Origin: Aphis gossypii
Taxonomy: Eukaryota; Arthropoda; Insecta; Hemiptera; Aphididae
NCBI RefSeq assembly: GCF_020184175.1
Contig: NC_065530.1
Coordinates: 4,030,001-4,094,000 of the forward strand
Length of the DNA stretch: 64,000 nt
Direction: 5' to 3'
The number at the start of each line of letters is the position of its first letter. Position 1 is the stretch's first letter. The notes beneath the pieces were generated by a model. That model had not been told where the DNA came from, ran no database searches, and saw nothing but the letters and a program-made list of their open reading frames with translations. Below, one piece after another: positions 41,181 to 53,463 of the stretch. The position numbers and the translations under genes are program-made.

Positions 41181-44100
41181 TCAATTATTAGAGATTTTCA
41201 TTTCTTGTTTGTGCTCTTTATCATTAATTATTCGTTGTTTGCCACCTTCCAAACTATTGTGAACTCCATAGAATGCATATATCAATAATCCTATAAAATA
41301 AACATCATCATATTTTTTTTAGATAAATCGACAATTTTTTATGTTGGTCACAATAAGAAGATGGGAGGAATTTAAATATTAGTTAGGAATAGGCGGGATT
41401 GAAGAAGTTTTCGGCATGTTTAATTTAATTAATGCAATTTATATTAGAAATTAGAATATAGTTTAAGTTAGAGAAAGTCCCTTGGCCATTGTTGTTTTAG
41501 CTTTCGAGGATAGGATCGCCCGGATGGAAATGAATGAAAAGCGAAGTTTAATATAATATTATATTGAGCTAAGCAGGAGTGAAATTTTTTGTAGTGTCAT
41601 TTAGCTACATCTTTGATAAAAAGGATCCTCAAGTCATTATGAAGAATGAGATTTGATATTCATGGAGGGGCGATAGTGATGATATTTATTTTTTTTTAAG
41701 TTATAAATTATAATTGTTGATAGATGGATTTAATAAATTACTAAAATATTTTTTTTATTAGAAATACGCCTCGATAGACATCATAGGTGTCAAAATGATT
41801 GGCTGATTTTAATAATTACAATTTTGTTTTAAATTAATATTGCATATATTATTATTATGCAGTTTATAGAACTATTGTATCTTTTTCATAAACAATAAAT
41901 ACGTATTAGGTATAAGTTTATAATTGCACTAAAAAGAATTATAACAATCTAATTATTATAATTTCATTAATAATAAATGAGCAGTACCCTTTGAATATAA
42001 TTAGGTAATAAATTTGAGGTATAGTAAAGAATAATGTAATAAATGTATTCAAATTTTCTACATTATCATGTTTTTGGGCTGTTCCAGTATTAAAATATAA
42101 ATAAACTATCAAAAAAATGTTGTGACTGTATGATAAAAACATGAAAAATTTCCCAGTAAAAATTGTTTATGCTGGCACATATTAAATGAAAAAAAAATTA
42201 TTGTTTATTTTATTTTCATTAAAAAAAGATACAAACATATATTATATTTTATACCATATAATTTTTTTTTAGTAGCACATGGGATCACCAACCGAACCTA
42301 ATATGTAAATATAACTTAAACATTTTTGTGATTTCTGAAATTAATAAGTACTAAAAACGTACAGTTATTTTTGTGTGCCTATGTGAAAATATACAGATAT
42401 AACGATTGAAAATGCAATTTTAAACTGATCTATTGATCTTATTTATCAGTTATAAATTATCACTGAATAAAATACTATTTAATATAGTAAAATAATGACT
42501 TATCTAGACAAAAACATATTATAATATTATATAGAAGTTTTAAACGTTAAACGTATAGTGATAATTTGTGTATTTTTAATGATCAAAAATTATACTAAAG
42601 ATATGACTTTACATTTTGTTAGTCATTGTTAAATTTATTCTATCAGCATTGTTTAAGTAAAATACAAATATAATATGTTTAAACACATCAATACATACCA
42701 ACTATAATACCTATGCCAAATCTCATCCATGTCTTGATATTCAACTCCATCATTAGATATAAATTAAGAAGTATACTCAAACATGGTATTAGAGGAACAA
42801 ATGGTACCTAATAAACAAATAAATTTACAAAATATACTGATTATTTGTGATTTTAGAAAAAAACGTCTATCACAATAACCGTGGACTTTAAAATAAGATA
42901 GAAACCACTGATTGTCAAATCAAAAAAAAAAAAGCTATATAATATGGTTTTTAATATTTCACTAAAATATTACTACAGAATATACTATTACAAAATAATA
43001 AAATTGTAGTTAAAATATAGAAATCAAAATATTTATAATATATAATTGTATAGTACATGCAATCATAGATTAAGTTAACTTACTTTGATTTTAAATTAAG
43101 ACATAAGACACGCGGTTATCTATGAACTAGTAATATTTTTCTTTATATTTTGGCTGTTATACGGATACAATATAATATACCTCGTTAAAGCGTCATTTTC
43201 AGTAATAACATTTTTATTAAAATCAAATCGATAATTAATTTAGCGTAAGATGTACATTATTATAAAAACTGTGTATTAATATTTTTGATTTTTTTTTTTT
43301 CATAATTTAACTTTATTAAATACAACTTAATTTTTACAAAAATATTATTTTCAAACTAGCATATTTTTTTGGATTAATTTAATACATAAAAATTAAATTT
43401 TGGACGAGTAGATAAGTTATAAATATTTTAAGTTTTGATGAATGGAGTGGAGTGATACAGGAACTTTCACAAAATTTTGGGCCATATTAATCCACTTATC
43501 CAAATTTTAATTATTTATATAAATTATAATTTATACCTAACTTACAAATTACTTTTCTAAAATTTAAGTTTTATAGAATAAAATACTCTAAATTCAATTC
43601 TATACAATTCTGGTTTGAAATATAAAAACATGCAAGATATTTTCTAAAACTATGAGTGTCTCATGTTGAATGAAACTCCGTGTATACGTATATAAATCAT
43701 ACAATTATAAAATGTAGCAATCACCATAAAAATTAAGAATATCCAAATATGTTATACACTTTCTTACCCTAAATGATAAATTTTCGACGGCTTGTGGTAG
43801 TCTACATAACATTAACATAGAAATTATTAAGAATGCAATCGAAATCCCGATTATGATAGTCAGCAATAATTTCAAAAAGCCTTCGCAATCATTAACGTTC
43901 GTCATACAAATGCAAAATATAACCGCGGCAAACGCTATGATAATACAACATAACAAAACAGAATATTATTATATGTTTAAAAAAAATCACTTGCGTTACA
44001 TACTGTAAACAAGTATCAGCACTCTCGACACGTATTGGGAATCTTTATTGGTCAGTCCCGTGTTCGATGCATTCCACCACTTGTAAATTATATGAACTTC

Positions 44101-47100
44101 GGAGTTATCCAAGTCTTGACTGACTATATTGTTATTTTTATACCTTGATGACAAATAAAGTATGAAACGTGTAACCAAAAATAAAAAACCCTTAAACTAT
44201 ATAAATATAATTATACGTTTCTATGAACATATTATATTTTTTTATATATACATAAATCACAATATGAATCAAAAAAGACTATCTATATGACTACGCTGGT
44301 ATTTATTTAAGTAAATACCAGTAAACCGGTAGGGACAATTCATCGAGGAATAATTTAATTCTACTCAATACTTCTATAAATTTATTAAAGATGAGCTCTA
44401 TGCATTATTATACAAACCTGAGAATCAATATGCAGACACAAACCATTAGATACGACATGAGCGTGCCAATAGACGTCATCTCGACGAGTTGTTCGAGATT
44501 GAACAGAGACGACAATAAGCCTGAAAAAACATTTTTGTCGATTAATTCATAGATTATAACATCGCAGAATACACGTTTAATATCTTACCAGTGCCTACTC
44601 CGGCAATCATTGTCGCTAAAACGGGAGTCTTCGTTTTTTCGTTGACCATTGAAAAACACTTAAACAAAAGACCGTCGCTAGACATGGCATATAAGATTCG
44701 TGGTATAGGAAATAAACACCCCAACAAGCTTCGCATGCGATAAAAATTATAAAAATAAAGTGTTAGAAAAATTTTTCATGAAAAAATATGTACATAATGT
44801 TACAAAAAAGTTATGATTAATAATATTACGTCGTCATAAGAGCGAATACTGCACCGCAAGTAACCATATATTTGATGATTGGCATTCCCATGTTCGCATA
44901 AATGACCGGCAGAGGTGCGTCCGGGTCCTAAAACAGTAATGATAACTAGTTATTACATCCTAATGACTTCATGGCGAATCGAGGTTTGGAAACCATTTTC
45001 TATATAAAGGCTACATACAAATTTGATCAGAGGTTACAAAAAAGTATAACTTTTATTTTTAATATAGGTGAATAGGTGGTAATTATTAATTATTTATCAT
45101 TATCGTAATTTATTTTTAAATACAACATATACATATTCAAAACTTTACAATAATTACACTATAGAATTTAAATAGTACATTACTGCTCAATATTTTTCAT
45201 TTGCGCGTAAAAGTAAAATGGATGATTTGAAAAACACTGGTTTCACATTCACAAAGACATCAAGCCTAATAATTATATCGTTATGGATTGTATTGTTTGT
45301 TTTCATATAAGTCTTATAAATTCATTTATACACAGTAAAAATCGGATTGCTGACTGTGGCCTGTGGGTCACCGACCTCAATTATTAACTTAAACGTCTTA
45401 AACTATAATAACAATGTTATAATATTACTATACTTGATCATAATAGGGCCACATCAGAGTTAACACCGAAGCTACGCTAGAATAGGCCACCGTAACGAAG
45501 AATAACGATAATACTATCGCTAAAGGAATGGTTTTTTTCGGATCTTTGGTCTCTTCACCTACAAATATATAATTCATAACAGTTAGTATTAATTTAAAAA
45601 AAAAACTGCAAGATATATAATATTAAAATCGTGTAAACATATTTTATGTATTTATCTTTATAGACGACTGAATATCCATACTTTTTGAGGTTTCTATTTT
45701 GATAACAAATGAAATTATTATTTAAAAAATAAATAAATCTAACAAGTTGTACCTGTAGTTGCGATGGAATCGAATCCAATAAATCCGTAAAAGCATCTAG
45801 CAGCGCCTGCGATAATTCCGTTCCAACCGAATGGTGAAAATCCTCCGTTGCCGCCATCCACTCCCGGTGGTATTTCACTTTTTGGAATATTCCAATTGGA
45901 CAGTTTACCTAAAATCATTAAAGTACTCGTTTGTTTTACCATCACAATAATTATAGGTAATACATGTTGAAATAAAATTGCATGTATGAAAATTTAATCC
46001 AAAGACATAACAATATAACATTATTCCTTAAGTCCATATTACAAATTTTAACTGCTGCCTCTGTTGTATAGCATGACTACTAATACATCTCAGATCGATC
46101 AACGGAAAAAAACAACATAAACCCAATTTATAGTATGAACTACTCATTAAATTAGTAGACGTTATTCGAAATTTATATTTTAACTACCATCTCGTATTTT
46201 TTCATATTTTTTATGCAAAACCCATAAATACTAAAAAATAAATCTAATCATATTATTATACATATTCAATTATATTTCACTTGTTTTATTTATCTGAGTA
46301 AATAAAATTGGGTAATTATTACTTAGAATCAAATTTTTTAGTTATAATATGTTCTGTTGCAGTAATAGTAATGAAATACAACATTTTATTAATTGTTTAC
46401 GTACCTAAAAAAAAGCCACTAGCGACTACTGTAGCCAAAGTCAATAAATTCAACATAGTAAACGCTTTATTGAGGGTTGAAGATTTCTTGACACCCCAAG
46501 CGACAATTACTGAAAAATTACATACATAGATACACATTATTATTACTACCAGTACATAATAATTTCTTACCTACTATGAAACTACCGTGAGATTAGATTT
46601 CGTTTATTAATTTTCCTTATTGTTTTTAAAATAATAATAATTATTATTTTGTTTGTATTAACAGTTTAAATTCTTTGATTCTTTAATATGATAATCTATT
46701 TGAATTTCTGGTTAAGAAATATTCAAATGTATATTGTTATTTAAGTATTTAATTTATCTTACAGCACAAATGAACGAAATAATAAATAATAGAATTAAGT
46801 TTCATAAAAACAACGAGTACTTGAAAATATTAATACAATTATTACACGCAATAAATATGACGAAAAAAAATGATGCAAAATCTGGATATTCGCCCAAAAA
46901 ATCCACATGCATTGGCAAATGTTTTTTAAAATATCTTTTTTGAGGATCTCCAAGTAAAGCATCTAAATAATTAGTCATTGCTTTGGCGACAGAAGCTGTA
47001 CCTATAAAACGACAAATTGTATTAAAGTAGTAATTTACTTAGAAAACTAAACATATTTTATACATTAAAATTATTAACTTTAAGTGTAACTCAAATTGAT

Positions 47101-49092
47101 TATTTTTTATTTGACTACTTACCGATAGTGTGTTCAATGTACAAAGTCCAACCGATGAAAAACGCAATAAATTCACCAACAGTTACATAACTGTAAATAT
47201 ACGCAGATCCAGCTTTGGGTACACGACCAGCGAATTCAGCGTAACAAACTCCTAAAAATCAAAATGTATTGATTTTCACTGAATTATTATTATAAAATTA
47301 TGTAAAAACAAAAATATATTTAACTAATATAACTAGCTTTGCAATCTGTGACATAAAAATATTTTATTTTTTTTGAATAAATATTTGAATAAAATAACTC
47401 AACCTGATTAATTACTCAAATAACAATTTGTGAAATTGTTAAAATAAATCAGTTAAGTACAGTATTATAGTATATAGTTGTAAGATAATCCTTCAAACTG
47501 CGAATAATATCGGGACTTTAAACATACTAAAACCATTATTGTTGCTATAAGAATGCTAAAATAGCCAGGAAAAATGTAAACTGAAACTTTAAACATACTT
47601 TATATTGTATTATTTGGGTGTAGATAACCATCACAGACTTATGTAAAATATTGTGGTAAGTACAGGTATATTGACTTGAATACGATAGGTACCTGAAAAT
47701 GACGAGACGATCGCCGCTACAATGAAAGACAATACTACCGCTGGTCCAGCGATAGATTTGGCTACTGTCCCAGCCAACACATATACGCCACATCCTAACG
47801 TGGAACCAATGCCCAAAGCGGTCAAGTCGAAAATATTCAACACTCGTTTCAGCTTTTCTTTTCCTGGTTCAAATTCATCAGTGAACGTTTTCTTTCTACA
47901 CAGTGTTTGATACAACTTGCGATTCTGTATGAAATTGTAAACACTCGATGAACAAAATTAATCAATTAAAAAAAGGTCAACATATAATATTAAAACGATT
48001 TTTTACGTTTTAATAATCACAAAAAGTTTTTATGAAGAATAAATATTCATCCAGATACACAAAAATATTTTTACTATTTATATAGCGACCAAACTTTTTT
48101 CCACTTTCTTTTAGTGGCTTACTGTAAAGCAATAATTTCTAATTAGCATAGACCTTTAGCTAAACCTTAAATTAGACCGGTAACCATTTTTTTTTCATAT
48201 GTTTAAGGAAGTTCCTTACTTTCTACACAGCTAAATGTTTTAATTTTATTTAACAGTAAACGAAGAAAAAAATGTTAATTCATTTACATGAACTGCCTTA
48301 TGATCGAGTACTCTCATCTTAAACATCCGCTCAAGAACAAACATTGGCTCTTTTTCTCTAATACCAACCCATGGTTGGTAATAATAACTAATAATAATAT
48401 AAATATATGTACCTGATAAGCACATCTAATATACTAGTCGGTATAGTAACTAATATTCTTAAATAATAAAAATATAATATATATTTTTTTTATATACACG
48501 AGTATAAAGTAAGAGAAAAAATATCACGTAATTGGTAAGATATTTTGGACTTTTCCAACACTGTTTATCTTAAAATTTGGAAAATCTCATTTTTAAAAGT
48601 TTAAACTAATAATAGTATAATAGTCATTTGAGGTTTGACTTAACAATTTTTTGTATCATAGGTTTTACAGAATGATATCTATGATTTACCGGCATTTTTA
48701 CTTTTAACATAATGTATATTTTATTAATAAATAACTTATTGTTAATGATATAGAGGTTGATCAAGTATTAAAAAGTACCTACTTATTTTAGATTTATATA
48801 CGTATTTGTTCACCTATTCATCAATATTTAAACAATTTGAAAATTCTTATGTAACTTAAACTAATCTAATACCCTAATTATTTAGTAATAAGAAATAACT
48901 CTCTACACAAATTAAATTTTTTTTATATTATGTTATTCTTAAATATAATTTTTACCATATGCAATTAGTATATTTCTATTTAATTATCAAAACATAACAC
49001 AAAAATGTGTATAATACAATATTATGTCTAAATCGTTAGCTTCATAATGGAAAATAGGTATAGGTACAACTTACAGACCACGAGTTTCTCAT
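41181..49092 (-). CDS. Cationic amino acid transporter (slimfast-like), copy C, complete
   Basis: Exons: 49075-49092, 47693-47924, 47123-47251, 46846-47001, 46405-46509, 45753-45908, 45434-45558, 44830-44927, 44589-44728, 44418-44520, 44004-44143, 43768-43934, 42699-42807, 41181-41290. Joined they give 1788 nt, 595 aa plus TGA. It starts MRNSWS, then NRKLYQTLCRKKTF; TM1 carries GSTLGCGVYVLAG (Cys51). GEFIAF, AARCFYGFIGFDSIATTGEE, LFPIPRILYAMSSDG and LNLYLMMEL follow in family order. All 13 introns match B and D in position and phase. The exon 9 acceptor (GCGAAG) lacks a clear pyrimidine tract, as does that of copy D. AATAAA occurs on the minus strand at 41165-41170, only about 10 nt after the stop, so the 3' untranslated region may be very short or a later signal is used. 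Function by family: import of Lys/Arg-type amino acids across the plasma membrane; specificity is not readable from sequence. Confidence 0.94.
41291..42698 (-). other. Intron 13 of copy C
   Basis: The longest C intron (1408 bp). A less AT-rich stretch at about 41390-41660 (with GGATAGGATCGCCCGGATGG) looks like inserted foreign sequence, perhaps an eroded retrotransposon piece, but no family could be named. The rest is AT-rich. Confidence 0.55.
42808..43767 (-). other. Intron 12 of copy C
   Basis: AT-rich intron with a GTAAGA donor and a TTATTAG acceptor. No element recognised. Confidence 0.7.
44928..45433 (-). other. Intron 7 of copy C
   Basis: AT-rich, with a slightly less AT-rich segment at 45200-45420. 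I see no coding content or clear inverted repeats. Confidence 0.7.
45909..46404 (-). other. Intron 5 of copy C
   Basis: AT-rich intron between the exons with VASGFFLG and KLSNWNIP. No element recognised. Confidence 0.7.
46510..46845 (-). other. Intron 4 of copy C
   Basis: Short AT-rich intron with a GTAATA donor and TTTTCAG acceptor. Nothing else is seen. Confidence 0.7.
47252..47692 (-). other. Intron 2 of copy C
   Basis: AT-rich intron with a GTACCT donor and a TTTTTAG acceptor. No element recognised. Confidence 0.7.
47925..49074 (-). other. Intron 1 of copy C
   Basis: Separates the 18-nt first coding exon from exon 2. GTAAGT donor, ATACAG acceptor. AT-rich with no recognised element. 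Confidence 0.7.
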
Positions 49093-49284
49093 ATTGAATT
49101 ATGTGCAAATTGGATCCGTCCAAAGTGAACTCGTTATAACATCAATTTGGAATATTCTGAGACATGAGGCATGTATCTGGCAATCATTCGAAAACAATCC
49201 CCTGAACATAATTAAATAATACTAACGTCAATGATAAAATTTAAAAAACAACTTATCAGTAATTTATGCAGCGGTACTTCACAT

Positions 49285-49320
49285 TTATATGATTCATCGT
49301 TTGACTGACAGCAATAGAGT
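49285..49320 (-). promoter_or_regulatory. Putative core promoter of copy C
   Basis: Minus-strand TGTCAGTCAAACGATG contains the canonical arthropod initiator TCAGT, with the initiator A at about 49306, 214 nt upstream of the ATG at 49092. Conserved blocks with copy B (TGAAGTACCGCTG about 25-40 nt downstream) and with copy D (GTC.AACGAT) support it as a retained core promoter. Confidence 0.65.
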
Positions 49321-50017
49321 TAAATAATATACTTTCAAGATCGACGATTTAGGAATTAATATACTGATACCATTGTGTTTAGTGAGCTTTAATAGAGAAT
49401 AATCTTCAAATACTTATAGTTATATTATGATTTGTTGGCCTCGAAAATATGAAAAATAATACGAAATCAATTACTCGTTTCTTTAAATTAACTAGCCGAC
49501 CGAGTTATTAAATTATTATTTTATTAGATAATTGTCTTTTAATAATATATTTATATTCCAATGTATCATGATTTCCTTTTTTACAAAAAAAAAAAAAAAA
49601 AAAACATAATATTATAGTAAGATTATTTCCATACAAAAAACCACCAACAAAACAGCAAACTATAGTTACTATATTATAAGTGAGATACGTCTAGTTTAGT
49701 ATTATGCCCAATTCATCAATGAACGCTAATTTAATTCAATTATCAATCTATAGTTAAGGATACTTAAGTTATAAGTATAATTATAAAATATTAAGATATT
49801 TATCAAAGGAACACACCTAAATATACAATCATATTGTAGACTCGCCTAATCAGGCATTAACGGAATTAACTTGGTAATCTCATAATCATATAAAATTATT
49901 ATAATACACATCGTACCTACATAACTAGTACCTATATTATTGTTATTTGCTTTCGCAATAATATTACACATTTTAGTATAAATGTATATAAATGTGCATC
50001 AACATGTACAATTATTA

Positions 50018-50469
50018 TACAGGATGTTGCACTATAAATGTGTCATACTTCTAGAGTTGTCTTTAGACTTCAAATACTACAAAAGAGTCCTTATGAACTT
50101 ATGCCTTAAAAAATAATTGGTATTAGATAGAACTCAAATTTCTTAAAATGTTGACAATTTAAAGTTAAAAAAGATTTGTGTTATTTTTTTTACTCAAAAA
50201 TTAAGGCGTGAACCTTGTTGGATATGTTTTCTTAATTCAAATTTTATGAGCTTTTTATCTATGTATTCAAATTAATTGAAGTACTTACGGTTAAGCAGAC
50301 ATGAATATTATTATGCATGAAACTTACGTTTAACCAAAAAAACACAGTCATTGAAATATCCTCTTTTATTATTGATAATTTAATTAAGGCCATAAGGACT
50401 TTTTTTGTTGTATTTGAGGACTAGAAACACCTCTAGAAGTTTGACACATTCATCGTGCAATACCCTGTA
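50018..50469. mobile_element. MITE with long terminal inverted repeats (Tc1/mariner- or Harbinger-like)
   Basis: The left end TACAGGATGTTGCACTATAA and the right end read inward on the other strand (TACAGGGTATTGCACGATGA) match imperfectly, and similarity continues for about 80-90 bp inward through CTTCTAGAG and GTCCTTATG. The ends are flanked by TA inside TTA on both sides, so either a TA (Tc1/mariner) or TTA (PIF/Harbinger) target duplication is possible. At about 450 bp with no transposase frame it is non-autonomous. The divergence between the arms indicates an old copy. Confidence 0.8.
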
Positions 50470-51198
50470 TTATGCATTATATGTTAATAAATATCAGTAC
50501 ATCAAAAATACATCTACCTACAATTTTGGTACCCGAATACGAACATATTATATAGATGAGATTACCTACATATAAATTTAAATTCACAATTATTAAAATT
50601 AAATTGAGGACTATGTATTTTCAACATTTTTAAGTTTTTATAAAAAAAATCGGATTCTATATGCTTAAGTTGCTTTACTGATAAATGAAAATGTTTTTTA
50701 AAAATAATTCTAAAACAGTTTTAAAAAAGTCATAAACTACAAATATCTATTCTATGAAAAGATCAAAATATTTTGAAAATTTCATCATATCTTAAAATTT
50801 AAACTTTATAAATGCATTTAAGAATTCAAGTTATTACGGTTATTTGTATTTCGATTACTATAAAAAATAAGAAAGCATTTATTAAATAATTTTGGCATAA
50901 CATTGTTCGTAACATTTTATTTTTTTCTGATTATTTTGAAATGAACTAAGAAATTCACCCCTTTAGGAAATACAAACTAAATCCAATTTTCTACATACTA
51001 GAAACTTTCCTCGAAGTTTATGATCAAAATACATTACTTTTTTCTTAATCTCGCGAATAGACTAAATAACTATTCACTGCTAATATTATTAGACTTCATA
51101 ATAGTATGCTATATATAAATAGTATAATAATAAATAAATATATAAAAATATATAAATAACTTTAATTTTTTTAAATTGTTATTATCTCTTAAAGCATT

Positions 51199-51398
51199 AA
51201 GTATACCAGTGGTTCCCAAACTTTTTCCCATTGCAACACATTATTATTAGTTTTTATAAGTCACGGCACATTTTGGATAAATATTATCTACTTATCGAAT
51301 AATATCGTTATTAGGTAATAATATAAAAAAAAGTTCAAGTTGTCGCGGCACACCTTTCAAATTTCACGGCACACCCTTTGGGAAACACTGAAGTATAC
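51199..51398. mobile_element. hAT-type MITE with perfect 8-bp target duplication
   Basis: The 184-bp body (51207-51390) starts CAGTGGTTCCCAAACTTTTT and ends CCTTTGGGAAACACTG, the typical ends of hAT-superfamily MITEs. AAGTATAC occurs directly before and directly after it, a perfect 8-bp target site duplication of the hAT length. GGCACACC repeats near the right end. There is no coding capacity, so mobilisation would depend on a hAT transposase elsewhere. The intact duplication suggests a fairly recent insertion. Confidence 0.93.
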
Positions 51399-53463
51399 AG
51401 TATACACACCTATACATTGAATTGTGTATAAATTTCCATTTATATTTAAAACTTGAATAAGTCGGATAACTTTTATATACAATACACTTATAATTATAAG
51501 TTTATTTATATAAAACAAGCTTATAGGAAATTAGTAAATATAATTATTATATATAATATTATGGAATGGACCGTGGACATAGACAGATATCTTTAACTTA
51601 AAATCACGATGACAACTATATTATATTATGTTTTTAACACTATTAAACATTCCATTTAAGACTAACTGAAATAATTTATTTTCACACTACAATAAAGGGA
51701 CATCTGAAACATACATACAGGTGCCATCGATATATTTAATATTAGATATATACGTGGAAAGATATCCCCAAGTCATATCTGGTCATTTATGCAAATAAAA
51801 GTAACAATAGACGTTCTCTATTAAGAGAAGTGATTCTCAAACTGACAGGAGCTGTATTATTGCATATCTTGTGGCAAAACCTGTCCAACTACTATTTTTT
51901 TTTTTTAACATCATTTAGATATAGAGTATTTTGAATTAGGTAAATAAACACTTAGAATACTCGTAAAACTGTGTTGAAATTTTTTCAAACTTCATTCACT
52001 GATCTGTACAACTAAGAATGTCTAAAATATCAATATATCGAATACAAATGTATTTAATATATTTAATATATACATTCAATTGTATTAATTTGTATTGAGT
52101 GGATCACTGTTTGGCCCAGTCAACACTTAAGCTACACAGCAAAGCAGTACTCACTGGTCCACCTTTTTTTTATTTAATAATTTATTAGGCATAAACATAT
52201 AAATTACCTAAATTACTACAGCGTGTCAATGTCATTCTGATAATAAGAATAGTAATGTACTTTTTTATCAAAAAAAAAAAAAATAAAATTATTTACTATA
52301 TTTAGAACGTGTGTTAGACAATATTATTATTGTATGACTTAGGTCTAGGTAGTAGTAAGAAAAAACATAAATTGAATTTTTTGTTTTGAGTTAATTAATA
52401 TTTTTCCTCGTATTAACTTTAAATTTTTATAGTTAATTAATTTTTTAGGAACTTTTAATTTATAAAAAAATGTTGATCGTTAATAAACTTAATTCAATTT
52501 TGTGAATTTTGTTCATAATTCGTGTGAAAATATTATATGCTGATACTTATCATCTACCGTGTTTCCATGTATCACTACATCATTTTTTTGATTAATGCAT
52601 ATGCATATATATTTTTAAACATGTTTCGAATATTTTTAGAATATGTATATTGATTCTTTCCACGAAAGATGACGAGTTAATAATTGTTATTTTATAATAT
52701 ATTTTTATCATTTAAATAATTTTGACATAATACACATTCTTACTCACAAACGAGTACTGAGTACTTATCTACGTATATTTAAAAACTAAAAATATATTAA
52801 TAGCTTAAATTATGATGTTATAAAAATTATTTGGATCCATGTACTTAACGCACAATCAATATTTTTAGTGAATTATAAGGATGTAGTTACATATTTACAA
52901 TATTTAATATTTGAAAAAAAAAATTTTTGATTGATAATTTTATTAGTAGATATTATAATTTGTAAGCAGTTTTTTTACAATAGTCAAAAATTAGTAAATG
53001 ACTAAAAAAATAGACGACTTGGTTGGAGAAACCATTTATTGACAGAACTTTATATTATGGAAAGCTGTCTTATTTGCTACAATTTGCTCTTGAAATATCT
53101 CTTGAAGTTAGTATGTAATCTTTCTTATAGAAACTTTAGAGTTCTCAAGAGTTAAAAACAACTGAACGTCATGTTATATAATAATATTAGATATAAAATA
53201 ATATAATCCATAAACTAAATGAGAATTGGAGTTTTCATGACTTTTGTTGTTTAATAGTTTTAATTTACATGCAATAAAAAAATAAAAGTAAAAAATAAAA
53301 AATTCAAACAGCAATAAAAAAATATAGGTAGGTACTCGTAATATTTTACCGCGGTAAATTGCATTTACTTTAAACGTTATTTATATCTATTCATGATTAT
53401 ATGAATAATAATACATATAAATAAACACAAAATGCTTGGTTATACACTTTATCGTGGAAAAAA

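Larger units (their letters stand above)
49321..53463. other. Spacer between copies C and D, with two MITEs
   Basis: AT-rich spacer carrying the long-inverted-repeat MITE at 50018-50469 and the hAT-type MITE at 51199-51398. A poly-A run of about 20 sits near 49588-49604. Sequence at 50640-50950 reads like an interspersed repeat. A lone hAT-like end (GTGATTCTCAAACTG) lies near 51829-51845 without a partner. No gene is seen. Confidence 0.55.

Noticed and set aside
45594..45878. 94-codon minus-strand frame overlapping exon 6 of copy C
   Set aside because: It is a wrong-frame reading of the true exon 45753-45908, which encodes AARCFYGFIGFDSIATTG in another frame.
51829..51845. Second hAT-like end (GTGATTCTCAAACTG)
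   Set aside because: No matching opposite end or target duplication was found within 500 bp, so an element could not be defined.
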